Shown: positions 23,026 through 32,259, counted from the first letter of the stretch. The stretch is 46,634 nt of DNA from an uncultured Collinsella sp. (GCA_900542305.1 UQMU01000016.1:1-46634), one strand, 5' to 3'. Program-made: numbers and translations. Notes: generated by a model not told the origin, from the sequence alone.

Positions 23026-25095
23026 ATGTCTTCCCAGATGACGGTTATTATCGCCGGTGTCGTGCTGGTTGTGGCCATCGTGGTCGCGCTGGTCATCATG
23101 CGTCGCGGCGATTCCCGTTTTACCTACGATACGCAGCATGGAACGGCCCCGCGCGCCACCGAGGGCGAGGGCAATACCGCGGCGACCGCCTTTAAGGGCC
23201 GCTTCTCCATCCTCACCACGGGTGTGGGCGCGATGTTCGCGGCGCTTGCCGTCAAGCTGTGGGGCATGCAGATGGTCTCGTCGGACTATTACGAGAAGCA
23301 GGCTAATAGCAATCAGACGCGCACCGTTACCACACCCGCTGTGCGCGGTCGTATCCTCGACCGCAATGGCGTGGCGCTTGTCCAGAACCGTCCCTCACTT
23401 GCTGTCGTGGCCTATCGCGACCTTGCCGAGGATGAGGTTCTGGTTCGCCATCTTGCCAACGTGCTCGGTATGCCCTACGTGGCGGTGCTGCGCAATATCC
23501 AGGACAATTCCGAGGGCGCCCAGAGCCTGCATACCATCGCGACGGACGTCCGTCGCTCCACGGTTGCCTATATTCAGGAGCACGCCGGCGAGTTCCCGGG
23601 CGTCAAGATTGCCGAGCGTACCGAGCGCCAGTATCCATATGGCGAGACGGCATGCCATATCTTGGGCTATACCGGCACCATTACCTCCGAGCAGCTCGAG
23701 GCCCAGAATAAGAAAACCTCTGGCGATGATGATGCTTCTGCTGGCAAGATTACGTACCAGTCGGGCGATATCGTGGGCCAGGCGGGTGTTGAGAGCTACT
23801 ACGAAAACCTGCTGCAGGGTATTCGTGGCGAGCAGACCGTCAAGGTCGATGCCTCGGGCAATGTGACCGGTCAGGCCGGCGCCGTGCCCGCCAAGGCCGG
23901 CTCCGACATTAAGCTCACGCTCGACCTTAAGATCCAACAGGCCTGTGAGACGGCGCTGGCGAGCGCCATCGAGCTTGCCAAGACCACTGGCTACAGCAAT
24001 GCCGGCAACGGCGCTGTGGTGTGTCTCGATCCCAACAATGGCGAGATCCTGGGAATGGCGAGCGAGCCCAAGTTCGATCCGTCCGTCTTTATCGGCGGCG
24101 TCTCAAATGACGTGTGGACCGAGCTCAATGATGACAAGGGTTCGCACCCGCTGCTCAACCGCGCCATTAGCGGACAGTACATGTCGGCCTCGACCATCAA
24201 GCCGCTCTCGGCACTGGCCGGTCTTGAGTTTGGAACCTACACTTCAACGCAGACAACCAACTGCACGGGCTATTGGACGGGCTTGGGCAAGGCTTGGGGC
24301 AAGCGCTGCTGGTTGACGTCTGGCCACGGCACCATGACGCTGCAGTCGGGTATCGCCAACTCGTGCGACCCCGTCTTCTACGACATGGGCAAGGCCTTCT
24401 TTTATGATGAGCAACATTCCGAGGGCCTGCAGGAGGTCTTTCGTCGCTGGGGCCTAGGCAAGACCTGCGGTATCGATTTGCCGAGTGAGGGCGCGGGCCG
24501 TATTCCCGATGCCGAGTGGAAAGAGTCGTACTTTACCGACGCCTCTGCCGAGGACCGCAAGTGGAATGCCGGCGATATGACCAACATTGCCATCGGTCAG
24601 GGCGACATCCTGGTGACGCCCCTGCAGATGGCGTGCGCCTATATGGGTCTTGCCAACGGTGGCAAACAGTACGTGCCTCATGTGTTTTTGTCTGCCGTGT
24701 CGCGCGATGGCGACGGCGATGCCTATAAGTACAACGGCAAGGGCAAGAAGAAGCGTCTGGATGCCAAGATCAACAGCGATTCGGATTTGGCTCTAGTTCG
24801 CAACGGCATGCACGACGTGATTTACACGGCATCGACGTCCCTGGCGGCTCACTTTGGCACCCTGACGCCGCAGGTATACGGCAAGTCGGGCACGGGCGAG
24901 AAAAGTGGCGAGGACGAATACGCGTGGTTCTGCGCCTATGCACCGGCCGATGATCCCAAGTATGTCATCGCTACTGTCCTGGAGCAGGGCGGCGGCGGCT
25001 CAGATACCGCGATGCATGTCGTGCGCGACGTGCTCGGTGTGATTTATGACGAGCCCGATACCTCTTCGGCCTCGGGCGATTCTTCGGTTCGATAG
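23026..25095 (+). CDS. mrdA: Penicillin-binding protein 2 (elongasome transpeptidase)
   Basis: 689 residues from ATG 23026 with GGGGAGG upstream. A short membrane span (7-28) is followed by a second hydrophobic stretch near 65-85, the PBP dimerisation domain (RTVTTPAVRGRILDRNGVALV), and the transpeptidase domain with catalytic S389 in STIK, SCD (446-448) and K620-S-G-T. It cross-links peptidoglycan during side-wall growth with RodA as glycosyltransferase. The extra N-terminal hydrophobic segment (two possible spans instead of one) is odd: FSILTTGVGAMFAALAVKL may be the true anchor. The next gene, rodA, starts 9 nt downstream. Confidence 0.93.
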   Translation: MSSQMTVIIAGVVLVVAIVVALVIMRRGDSRFTYDTQHGTAPRATEGEGNTAATAFKGRFSILTTGVGAMFAALAVKLWGMQMVSSDYYEKQANSNQTRTVTTPAVRGRILDRNGVALVQNRPSLAVVAYRDLAEDEVLVRHLANVLGMPYVAVLRNIQDNSEGAQSLHTIATDVRRSTVAYIQEHAGEFPGVKIAERTERQYPYGETACHILGYTGTITSEQLEAQNKKTSGDDDASAGKITYQSGDIVGQAGVESYYENLLQGIRGEQTVKVDASGNVTGQAGAVPAKAGSDIKLTLDLKIQQACETALASAIELAKTTGYSNAGNGAVVCLDPNNGEILGMASEPKFDPSVFIGGVSNDVWTELNDDKGSHPLLNRAISGQYMSASTIKPLSALAGLEFGTYTSTQTTNCTGYWTGLGKAWGKRCWLTSGHGTMTLQSGIANSCDPVFYDMGKAFFYDEQHSEGLQEVFRRWGLGKTCGIDLPSEGAGRIPDAEWKESYFTDASAEDRKWNAGDMTNIAIGQGDILVTPLQMACAYMGLANGGKQYVPHVFLSAVSRDGDGDAYKYNGKGKKKRLDAKINSDSDLALVRNGMHDVIYTASTSLAAHFGTLTPQVYGKSGTGEKSGEDEYAWFCAYAPADDPKYVIATVLEQGGGGSDTAMHVVRDVLGVIYDEPDTSSASGDSSVR

Positions 25096-25104
25096 GAGGT
25101 TGCG

Positions 25105-26331
25105 ATGGATTTTTCTCCGGCGGATCTGTTCCGTTCAACCAAGACCGGCTCTCGCAGCAGCCTGGACCGCGTCAACAAGCAACTTTCGGCCTCGCGCGGC
25201 ACGTTTCGCCAAAAGGTGCATATCGGTGTGCTCGTGGCTACTGTGGCGCTCGTCGCCTACGGTGCCATCATTATCTGGTCGGCTTCGCAGTTTAAGGCCG
25301 ATGCCTCGTTCTCACGCCATCTGCTGGGAATTGGCATCGGAGCGGTGCTGGCGGTGCTCGTCTGGCGAACCGACCTGCGCGGTATTTCCAATTTCTCGAC
25401 GGCGTTGCTCGTCATCGACCTGATCGTGATTTTCTCGCCCAAGATTCCGGGTCTGTCCTATACGGGCGGTCTGGGCATGACGGGCTGGATCAAGATTCCC
25501 GGTATCGGCTTGACGTTCCAGCCGGTTGAGCTTGCCAAGCTCATCACCATCTTCTTTATTGCTACGCTTGGCTCGCAGTATAACGGTCGCATCGATACCG
25601 TTCGCGACTACGTCAAGCTCTGCGGCATGCTGTCCATTCCGTTTTTGGCCGTCGTTGTCATGGGCGACCTGGGCTCGGGCCTGGTCGTGCTGGTTTCGGG
25701 CGCCATCGTCATTTGTATGAGCGGTGCACGCCGCGAATGGGTGCTGTCGACCCTGGCCCTGCTCGTGGGCTTGGTGGCCCTCGTCCTGGCGCTCGATTCG
25801 GTCTTTGATTCGTTGCTCGGCCACGATGTGCTCATCAAGCAGTACCAGATGAACCGTTTGACGGTCTTTATCGACCCCGATAATGCCGATTCGGACGATG
25901 CCTACAACCTGCAGCAGTCGCTTATCGCCGTTGGCTCGGGCGGCTTCTTTGGTAAGGGTTTGGGCCATGCGACGCAGTCGGCCGGCGGCTTTCTGCCTGA
26001 GTTCCACACCGACTTTGTCTTCGCCTTTCTGTCCGAGACCTTTGGCTTTTGCGGTTCCTTTTTGCTCCTGTGCCTCTACGTGCTGCTGATCTTTTCGACG
26101 ATTCGCGTCGCCTTTAAGTGCGAGTCGCTGTTCTTGCGTCTTTCGTGTGTGGGCATCGTTGGCATGTGGGCGTTCCAGACCTTCGAAAACATCGGCATGT
26201 GCATCGGCATGATGCCGATTACCGGTATTCCGCTACCGTTTATTAGCTTCGGTTCGTCTTCGATGATGATTCAGCTGCTGACGGTGGGTATCGTACAATC
26301 CATATGGCGGCATCGTTCGGGCGCCGCGTAA
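25105..26331 (+). CDS. rodA: RodA-type SEDS peptidoglycan glycosyltransferase
   Basis: 408 residues from ATG 25105 with AGGAGG upstream. A ~45-residue cytoplasmic start leads into about ten transmembrane helices. SEDS hallmarks are GWIKIPGIGLTFQPVELAKL, the large extracellular loop with DPDNADSDDAYNLQQSLIAVGSGGFFGKGLG, and GIPLPFISFGSSSM near the C-terminus. The enzyme polymerises lipid II together with PBP2. It closes the mreBCD-pbp2-rodA series; RodA is preferred over FtsW because of this operon. The next gene follows after 18 nt and is likely on the same transcript. Confidence 0.93.
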   Translation: MDFSPADLFRSTKTGSRSSLDRVNKQLSASRGTFRQKVHIGVLVATVALVAYGAIIIWSASQFKADASFSRHLLGIGIGAVLAVLVWRTDLRGISNFSTALLVIDLIVIFSPKIPGLSYTGGLGMTGWIKIPGIGLTFQPVELAKLITIFFIATLGSQYNGRIDTVRDYVKLCGMLSIPFLAVVVMGDLGSGLVVLVSGAIVICMSGARREWVLSTLALLVGLVALVLALDSVFDSLLGHDVLIKQYQMNRLTVFIDPDNADSDDAYNLQQSLIAVGSGGFFGKGLGHATQSAGGFLPEFHTDFVFAFLSETFGFCGSFLLLCLYVLLIFSTIRVAFKCESLFLRLSCVGIVGMWAFQTFENIGMCIGMMPITGIPLPFISFGSSSMMIQLLTVGIVQSIWRHRSGAA

Positions 26332-26349
26332 CCGCTGGAGGGGTTTGCT

Positions 26350-27279
26350 ATGAAAATTCCCGTAGATAAGCTGACCCGCGCTTTTAAGATGGGCGCGTCC
26401 GTTAAGAAGGATTCCGATACGCCGGTGCGCGTCTCGGTCTATCTGGATTCGTCCGCCTCGCGCTTTCTTGCTGAGACGGTGCGTGACGCCTTTGTGCCGC
26501 AGACGACCTCGGGCATTGTGCGCGTCGAGCGTCTGGGGGAGGAGCGAATTGCTCCAAAGACCGATACCGATGTGGTACTGGTGCTCTCGTGTGGTTCCGA
26601 CCGCCTGGAGAGTGCCGTGCAGGAGCTCGTGATCGCCGGCGCGCCCGTGTGCGTGCTTGCCGAGTCTGCTGTGGAGGTGCCGTTTATCGAGGAGTCCACG
26701 CCCATGCTCGGCGTGGTGGCGGCAACCGATAAGACGTATCTGCTCGAGACGCTTGCCCGCTGGATTCTCGATCGCACCGAAAAGGAAACGGCTTTTGCGG
26801 CGAACTTTGCCTTCATGCGCATCGCGGCGGCCAATCGTATCATTACCTCGTGCGCGCTCACCAATATGGCGACCGGTGCGCTGGTGTTTTTGCCGGGCGC
26901 CGATTATCCCGTTATGGCGCTGGCTCAGGTGGGCATGCTCTTTGAGCTCGCTGCCGTCTTTGGACGCGGCATTAAGCCTGAGCGCGGCTACGAGGTCGCG
27001 GGCGTGCTTGCCGGCGGTCTTGTGATCCGCGCGGTCACCCGTGCGCTCGTCAAGCAGACGCCGCATATTGGGTTTGCCGTCAAGGCGCTCACTGCTGCCG
27101 CGGGCACCTATGGCATGGGCCGTGCGCTCGTTTCGCTCTACGAGCGCGATGTCGACTACAGCCGTGCCAACGAGGTGGTTACTGCCACGTTCTCCCGCGT
27201 TCGCGATCTGGTGACCACGGTCGCGGGCGCTACCCGTCCTATGGCGTCCTATCAGGACGCATCCGATCTCGCTGCTTAG
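26350..27279 (+). CDS. DUF697-like membrane-associated protein
   Basis: 309 residues from ATG 26350 (GGAGG upstream). The N-terminal ~150 residues are a soluble alpha/beta region: VSVYLDSSASRFLAETV, VVLVLSCGSDRLESAV, and VCVLAESAVEV read like strands and helices of a Rossmann or GTPase-derived fold, but no P-loop is present. The C-terminal half has RIITSCALTNMATGALVFLPGADYPVMALAQVGMLFELAAVFGR, which resembles DUF697, a domain with two membrane-inserting helices found behind some GTPases. Here the GTPase part seems missing or degenerate. Function unknown; its constant distance from rodA on the same strand suggests an envelope role. Confidence 0.6.
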   Translation: MKIPVDKLTRAFKMGASVKKDSDTPVRVSVYLDSSASRFLAETVRDAFVPQTTSGIVRVERLGEERIAPKTDTDVVLVLSCGSDRLESAVQELVIAGAPVCVLAESAVEVPFIEESTPMLGVVAATDKTYLLETLARWILDRTEKETAFAANFAFMRIAAANRIITSCALTNMATGALVFLPGADYPVMALAQVGMLFELAAVFGRGIKPERGYEVAGVLAGGLVIRAVTRALVKQTPHIGFAVKALTAAAGTYGMGRALVSLYERDVDYSRANEVVTATFSRVRDLVTTVAGATRPMASYQDASDLAA

Positions 27280-27289
27280 GGGTTTTCCG

Positions 27290-29167
27290 TTGCGCGTTCC
27301 GTATCAAGACTGTTTTCATTTAATTGAGCCGTTGCTCGCCAAGGTCGAAAAGCCGAGCCGCTATATCGATCACGAGTGGGGCACGCTTTCCAAGGCCGAT
27401 GCCGACTACCGTTGCTGCCTGATCTACCCGGATGTGTACGAGGTTGGTTTGCCCAACCAGGGCATCGCCATCCTCTACAACATCCTTAACCAGGCCGAGG
27501 GCATCTCCTGCGAGCGTGGCTATGTGCCGTGGCCCGATATGGGTGACGCCATGCGCGAGGCGGGTATTCCCCTGCTGTCGCTCGAAGGCGCTGCCCCCGT
27601 CGCTTCGTTTGATATTGTCGGCCTGCATGTGCCGCACGAGATGGCGGTGACGAACTTCCTCGAGGCTCTCGACCTCGCTGGCATTCCGCTGTTGGCGGCC
27701 GACCGAGGCGAAGACGACCCCATCATCATCGCCGGCGGTCCCTCGGTGTACAACCCCGAGCCGTACGCGGCCTTCTTCGATGCCGTCCTCATCGGCGAGG
27801 GTGAGGAATCGCTGCTCGAGACCTGCCAGCTGCATCGCCGCCTGCGCGACGAAGGAGTCCCGCGCGCGCAGATTGTTGAGCAGCTTGCATCCATTGCCGG
27901 CAACTACGTGCCGTCGCTCTATGAGGTGCGCCATGACGAGCCCTGCTCGCCGCATGGCTACACCGTGCCGCGTGAGGGCAAGGATGCGCCGACCGTGGTC
28001 TACAAGCGCGTCGTCGAGGATTTCGGTGCCACGAATCCGCTGTCGCAGTCGTGCGTGCCCTATGCGCAGCTGGTCCACGACCGCCTGTCTATCGAGATCC
28101 TGCGCGGCTGCGCCCGCGGCTGTCGTTTTTGCCAGGCCGGCATGACCTATCGCCCGGTGCGCGAGCGCTCGGCCGACCAGATCGTCTCGTCGGTGATTCA
28201 GGGTCTGGAAAAGACCGGCTATGACGAGGTGTCGCTGACCTCGCTCTCCACGACCGACCACTCCTGCATTCGTGACGTGCTCGGCAGGCTTAACCATCGC
28301 CTGGAGGATACGGGTATTCGCGTGTCTATTCCGTCGCAGCGCCTGGATTCATTTGGCGTGGATATGGCCGAGTCGGTCGCCGGCGAAAAGAAGGGCGGCC
28401 TGACGTTCGCACCCGAGGCCGGCAGCCAGCGCATGCGCGACATCATTAACAAGAACGTGACCGAGGAGGACCTGGACCGTGCGGCCAAGGCGGCCTTCGA
28501 GGCCGGCTGGAACCGCATGAAGCTCTACTTTATGATGGGCCTTCCCGGCGAGCGCGACGAGGACATCGTGGCCATCGCCAATCTGGCCGATCACGTGCTG
28601 GAGCTCGGTCGTTCCGTGGTGCCCAAGGCTCGTCGCGGCTCGATCTCGGTGTCCATCTCGGTTTCGGTGTTTATCCCCAAGGCTGCCACGCCGTTCCAGT
28701 GGTGCCCGCAGCTCGACTACGACGACGTCAAGCGTCGCCAGAAGCTGCTTATCACGAGCGTTCGCAACCGTGCCGTCCGCGTGCATTACCACGATGCCGA
28801 GACCTCGCTCATCGAGGCCGCGCTGTCCCGCGCCGGGCGTGACATGACGCCCGTCATCATCGATGCTTGGCGCGCGGGCTCTCGCTTTGACGCCTGGGTA
28901 GAGCATTTCTCGCTCGATAACTGGAAGGAGGCTGCTGCCAAAAACGGCATCGACCTCAATGAGCTCGTGCACCTGCCCTACGAGTTGGACTGGCGTCTGC
29001 CGTGGGAGCATGTGAGCCCCGGCTGCACGCGCGGCTTCCTCGAGCGCGAGTACCGTCGCTCGCTCGAGGGTGTCACGACTCCCGACTGCACCCGCACGTC
29101 GTGCACCGGCTGCGGAATCTGCCCCACGCTCCACGCCAAGAATGTATTGATGGGTGATCGCGCATGA
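27290..29167 (+). CDS. B12-binding-domain radical SAM protein (TIGR03960-like)
   Basis: 625 residues from TTG 27290. An N-terminal part with YPDVYEVGLPNQGIAILYNIL and IIIAGGPSVYNPEPYA corresponds to a cobalamin-binding-like fold. The radical SAM core has C274xxxC278xxC281 in CARGCRFCQAG, which ligates the 4Fe-4S cluster, then a TIM barrel with TFAPEAGSQRMRDIINKNVTEE. The C-terminal CTRTSCTGCGIC adds cysteines for a possible second cluster. The family commonly sits next to a DUF2344 gene, here overlapping by 4 nt, and upstream of rplU in many bacteria. The exact reaction is not established as far as I know; an RNA or ribosome related modification is a fair guess from context only. Confidence 0.85.
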   Translation: MRVPYQDCFHLIEPLLAKVEKPSRYIDHEWGTLSKADADYRCCLIYPDVYEVGLPNQGIAILYNILNQAEGISCERGYVPWPDMGDAMREAGIPLLSLEGAAPVASFDIVGLHVPHEMAVTNFLEALDLAGIPLLAADRGEDDPIIIAGGPSVYNPEPYAAFFDAVLIGEGEESLLETCQLHRRLRDEGVPRAQIVEQLASIAGNYVPSLYEVRHDEPCSPHGYTVPREGKDAPTVVYKRVVEDFGATNPLSQSCVPYAQLVHDRLSIEILRGCARGCRFCQAGMTYRPVRERSADQIVSSVIQGLEKTGYDEVSLTSLSTTDHSCIRDVLGRLNHRLEDTGIRVSIPSQRLDSFGVDMAESVAGEKKGGLTFAPEAGSQRMRDIINKNVTEEDLDRAAKAAFEAGWNRMKLYFMMGLPGERDEDIVAIANLADHVLELGRSVVPKARRGSISVSISVSVFIPKAATPFQWCPQLDYDDVKRRQKLLITSVRNRAVRVHYHDAETSLIEAALSRAGRDMTPVIIDAWRAGSRFDAWVEHFSLDNWKEAAAKNGIDLNELVHLPYELDWRLPWEHVSPGCTRGFLEREYRRSLEGVTTPDCTRTSCTGCGICPTLHAKNVLMGDRA

Positions 29168-29976
29168 GTGAGCGCCTGACCGACAGCCCCACGCTCTTTA
29201 GACTTCGTGTTCGCTATGGCAAACGCGATCGCCTTAAGTACCTGGGCCATCTCGAAGTAATCCATACCATTGAGCGCATCGTGCGCCGTGCGGGACTTCC
29301 CTATGCCGTCACGCAGGGCTTCTCTCCGCACATGCGCGTGGGCTTCTCTTCGGCGCTACCGGTGGGTACGTCGTCGACCTGCGAGTGGTATGACCTGTTT
29401 ATGACCGAGTTCGTGGCGCTCGACGAGGCGTTTGGGCGCCTGGCTGCGGCCTCTCCGGCCGATCTGGCGCCCATCGAGGCGGCGTACATCGACGTGCGCA
29501 CGCCGGCGCTCACGGCTCAGCTTACGCGTCTGTCGTACCGTATCGACTTGCACCTGGACCCCGAAGCCCCCGTGAGCGCCGACGAGGTGCGCGCTGCGAT
29601 TGACACGCTGCGCGCGGGTCATGGTATTGACTATGCGCGCGGCAAAAAGAGCAAGCGCTTAGACCTTGACCACACACTGGTGGGCTATGAGATCACGGCG
29701 GGGGAGCGTCCGGACCATCTGGTGCTCATGCTCGACACCCATGCCGACAACGAGGGCTCCATGCGTCCGGAGATTTTGCTTTCTGCTGCTGATGTTTTGT
29801 TGCAGGGCTTGACCCCGGGCGTGGATGCACCTATTGTTTCCACCGGTATGCAAGACCTCGTGACCATCTGCTCCTACGATGTCGAGCGTCAGAATCAAGC
29901 ATGCGAGGACGACGAGGGCCGACTCGTCAGCCCCATACCTGTGCGAACTTGTGGATTTGCTCCACATACTCGTTGA
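29164..29976 (+). CDS. DUF2344 / TIGR03936 radical-SAM-associated protein
   Basis: 270 residues from ATG 29164, overlapping the end of the radical SAM gene (ATGA). It opens with FRLRVRYGKRDRLKYLGHLEV, then RRAGLPYAVTQGFSPHMRVGFSSALPVGTSS, the most conserved segment of DUF2344. This domain occurs alone or fused to the C-terminus of the TIGR03960 radical SAM protein, so the two products very likely form one functional unit. The C-terminal 25 residues are irregular. The stop codon TGA lies inside the -35 region of the rplU promoter, showing how tightly the next operon is packed. Confidence 0.85.
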   Translation: MSERLTDSPTLFRLRVRYGKRDRLKYLGHLEVIHTIERIVRRAGLPYAVTQGFSPHMRVGFSSALPVGTSSTCEWYDLFMTEFVALDEAFGRLAAASPADLAPIEAAYIDVRTPALTAQLTRLSYRIDLHLDPEAPVSADEVRAAIDTLRAGHGIDYARGKKSKRLDLDHTLVGYEITAGERPDHLVLMLDTHADNEGSMRPEILLSAADVLLQGLTPGVDAPIVSTGMQDLVTICSYDVERQNQACEDDEGRLVSPIPVRTCGFAPHTR

Positions 29977-30001
29977 CGGGGGTATTTTCGCCTGCTACTA
30001 T
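29973..30001 (+). promoter_or_regulatory. Sigma-70 promoter for rplU-rpmA
   Basis: TTGACG (29973-29978), a 17-nt spacer and TACTAT (29996-30001) precede the rplU start by 42 nt. The -35 overlaps the stop codon of the previous gene. Confidence 0.8.
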
Positions 30002-30043
30002 ATTCGGCTGTTGCACTAACTGATGCATGAAGGGCAAGTAAAC

Positions 30044-30418
30044 ATGTACGCAATCGTTAACACGGGCGGCAAGCAGTACAAGGTCGCCACCGACGATGTC
30101 ATCACCGTCGAGAAGATCGAGGGCAATGAGGGCGACAAGGTCACCCTGCCGGTCATCTTCCTCAACGATGGTAAGAAGATCGTCACCGATCCCGACAAGC
30201 TGGCTAAGGCCAAGGTTACCGCTCAGATCGTTGAGCAGTTCAAGGGCGAGAAGCAGCTGGTCTTCAAGTTCCACAAGCGCAAGCGCTATCGTCGTCTGAA
30301 GGGTCACCGTCAGCAGCTCACCAAGCTGAAGATCGTGAAGGTCCAGGCTACGTCCCGCGCCAAGAAGGCTGTCAAGGCAGAGGCCGAGGCTGTTGCCGAG
30401 GCTCCCGTCGCCGAGTAG
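30044..30418 (+). CDS. rplU: Ribosomal protein L21
   Basis: 124 residues from ATG 30044; an in-frame ATG at 30023 would add seven residues without support. MYAIVNTGGKQYKVATDD is the family signature start, followed by the basic KFHKRKRYRRLKGHRQQ stretch that contacts 23S rRNA. The C-terminal tail after position ~103 is alanine/glutamate-rich and longer than in E. coli (103 residues). L21 binds 23S rRNA with L20. The order rplU-rpmA-obg is widely conserved. Confidence 0.96.
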   Translation: MYAIVNTGGKQYKVATDDVITVEKIEGNEGDKVTLPVIFLNDGKKIVTDPDKLAKAKVTAQIVEQFKGEKQLVFKFHKRKRYRRLKGHRQQLTKLKIVKVQATSRAKKAVKAEAEAVAEAPVAE

Positions 30419-30451
30419 ATTACACTCGTAACGAAAGAGTAGGTATACACA

Positions 30452-30709
30452 ATGGCACACAAAAAAGGACTCGGTTCCTCCCGTAATGGCCGTGACTCCC
30501 GCGGTCAGCGCCTTGGCACGAAGCGCTATGCCGGCCAGACGGTAACCACGGGCACGATTCTCGTCCGTCAGCACGGCACTCACATCCACCCGGGTGAGAA
30601 CGTTGGTCGTGGCAAGGACGACACGCTGTTCGCGCTGGTCGACGGTACCGTTGAGTTCCACAAGGGTATCAAGCACAGGGTCAGCGTACGCCCGCTCGCG
30701 AACGCGTAA
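30452..30709 (+). CDS. rpmA: Ribosomal protein L27
   Basis: 85 residues. It starts MAHKKGLGSSRNGRDS and has the family motif GQRLGTKRYAGQTVTTGTI and HPGENVGRGKDDTLFA. The N-terminus directly gives the mature AHKKG form that reaches the peptidyl transferase centre, with no Prp-cleaved leader as found in Firmicutes. It follows rplU after 33 nt. Confidence 0.97.
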   Translation: MAHKKGLGSSRNGRDSRGQRLGTKRYAGQTVTTGTILVRQHGTHIHPGENVGRGKDDTLFALVDGTVEFHKGIKHRVSVRPLANA

Positions 30710-30734
30710 TTCACCCTTCATAGAGCACATATGT

Positions 30735-30776
30735 GGGAGGCACTTGAGTTTAGAATTCAAGGGTCTCCCTCTTTTT
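30735..30776 (+). terminator. Terminator or attenuator between rpmA and obg
   Basis: GGGAG...CTCCC (30735-30739 with 30765-30769), with an inner CTTGA/TCAAG helix, is followed by TCTTTTT. It lies 26 nt after rpmA and ends 17 nt before the obg start, so it would cut or dampen read-through from the ribosomal genes. Confidence 0.65.
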
Positions 30777-30792
30777 GTAGGAGGCGATTCTG

Positions 30793-32256
30793 TTGTCACA
30801 GTTCACCGATATCAGCCGCATTAACGTGTGCGGCGGCGACGGCGGAGCCGGATGCATGTCGTTTAGGCGCGAGGCATTTGTCCCCAAGGGCGGCCCCGAT
30901 GGCGGCGACGGCGGTCGTGGCGGCAATGTCGTCATCCAAGCCGATGCTCAGCTGTCTTCGCTGATCGATTACCGCTTTAAGCATCACTTCCGCGCCGAGC
31001 GCGGCACGCACGGCCAGGGCGCTCGTCGCAATGGCAAGAGCGGCGAGGACCTGATCCTGAAGGTTCCCATGGGCACCGTGGTGCGCGAGCTCGATCCCGA
31101 GACGCAGACCCCGATGTTCGAGATTGCCGACCTGGTGCACGACGGCGAGCGCGTTGTCGTGGCGCCCGGTGGCGCCGGCGGTCTGGGCAATACCCACTTT
31201 GTGACGTCGGTGCGTCGCGCGCCCGCGTTCGCTCAGCTGGGCGAACCGGCCGAGGAGCACTGGATTGAGCTCGAGATGAAGCTTATGGCCGATGCCGCGC
31301 TCGTGGGCTTTCCCTCGGTGGGTAAGTCTTCGCTCATCGCGCGCATGAGTGCCGCCCGTCCCAAGATCGCCGACTATCCGTTTACCACGCTCGTGCCGAA
31401 CCTCGGCATGGTGCGTGCCGGTGAGTATTCTTACGTCGTTGCCGACGTTCCTGGTTTGATCGAGGGCGCGAGCGAGGGCAAGGGCCTGGGCCACCAGTTC
31501 CTGCGCCACATTGAGCGTACAGCCCTGATCATGCATGTCGTCGACATGACGGGCGGTTTTGAGGATCGCGACCCGGTTGAGGATTACCGCATCATCAACC
31601 GTGAGCTCGAGCAGTATGGCGCAGAGCTCTCGGAGCGCCCGCAAATCGTTGTCGCCAACAAGTGCGATGCGCCGGGCACGGCCGACAAGATTGCCGACCT
31701 CAAGCGCGCCGCGCTCGACGATGGACATATGTTCTTTGCCGTGTCCGCCGTGACGGGCGCCGGGCTCAATACGCTGATGCTTGCCGTGGGCGAGCAGGTG
31801 GCTAAGCTTCGCGCCGAGCTGGCGGTTTCCGATGAGCCGGTCGATCTTCGCGACGAGGAGTGGGAGCGCCGCCGTCTGCAGCGCGAGAAGCGGTTCCGCA
31901 TTGTCCAGGAGGAGCCCGGTGCCTTCCGTGTGGTTGGTCGTGCCATCGAGCGCATGGTCATCCAGACCGACTGGGAAAACGAGGAAGCCGTCATTTACCT
32001 GCAGCATAAGTTTGCGCGTATGGGTGTTGACGACGCGCTCGAGAAGGCCGGTTGCCGTGCGGGCGACGAGGTCCGCATTTGCCAGCGTGCCTTTGACTTT
32101 GAGGGCGCTGAGGACTTCTCGGAGTACGAGGAGCTCGAGGACGCTGGCGTTGAGGTTATTGACGTAGCGGCCGAGGACGCGGACGTGGTTGATGCCATTG
32201 AAGGCTCCGAAGGCACTACCGAAGTCGACGTTGTTGAGACCCCGGAGGGCGAGTAA
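30793..32256 (+). CDS. obgE: Obg family ribosome-assembly GTPase
   Basis: 487 residues from TTG 30793, set by AGGAGG 8 nt upstream. The glycine-rich Obg domain comes first (CGGDGGAGCMSFRREAFVPKGGP and GGDGGRGGNVV), then the G domain with G1 GFPSVGKSSL near residue 172, G3 DVPGLIEGA and G4 NKCD, then an OCT domain (RIVQEEPGAFRVVGRAIERM) and an acidic Glu/Asp/Val tail. Obg proteins bind the 50S subunit and take part in its maturation and in stress control. The OCT domain is the form common in Gram-positives. It is followed after 3 nt by nadD. Confidence 0.95.
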   Translation: MSQFTDISRINVCGGDGGAGCMSFRREAFVPKGGPDGGDGGRGGNVVIQADAQLSSLIDYRFKHHFRAERGTHGQGARRNGKSGEDLILKVPMGTVVRELDPETQTPMFEIADLVHDGERVVVAPGGAGGLGNTHFVTSVRRAPAFAQLGEPAEEHWIELEMKLMADAALVGFPSVGKSSLIARMSAARPKIADYPFTTLVPNLGMVRAGEYSYVVADVPGLIEGASEGKGLGHQFLRHIERTALIMHVVDMTGGFEDRDPVEDYRIINRELEQYGAELSERPQIVVANKCDAPGTADKIADLKRAALDDGHMFFAVSAVTGAGLNTLMLAVGEQVAKLRAELAVSDEPVDLRDEEWERRRLQREKRFRIVQEEPGAFRVVGRAIERMVIQTDWENEEAVIYLQHKFARMGVDDALEKAGCRAGDEVRICQRAFDFEGAEDFSEYEELEDAGVEVIDVAAEDADVVDAIEGSEGTTEVDVVETPEGE

Positions 32257-32259
32257 GCC

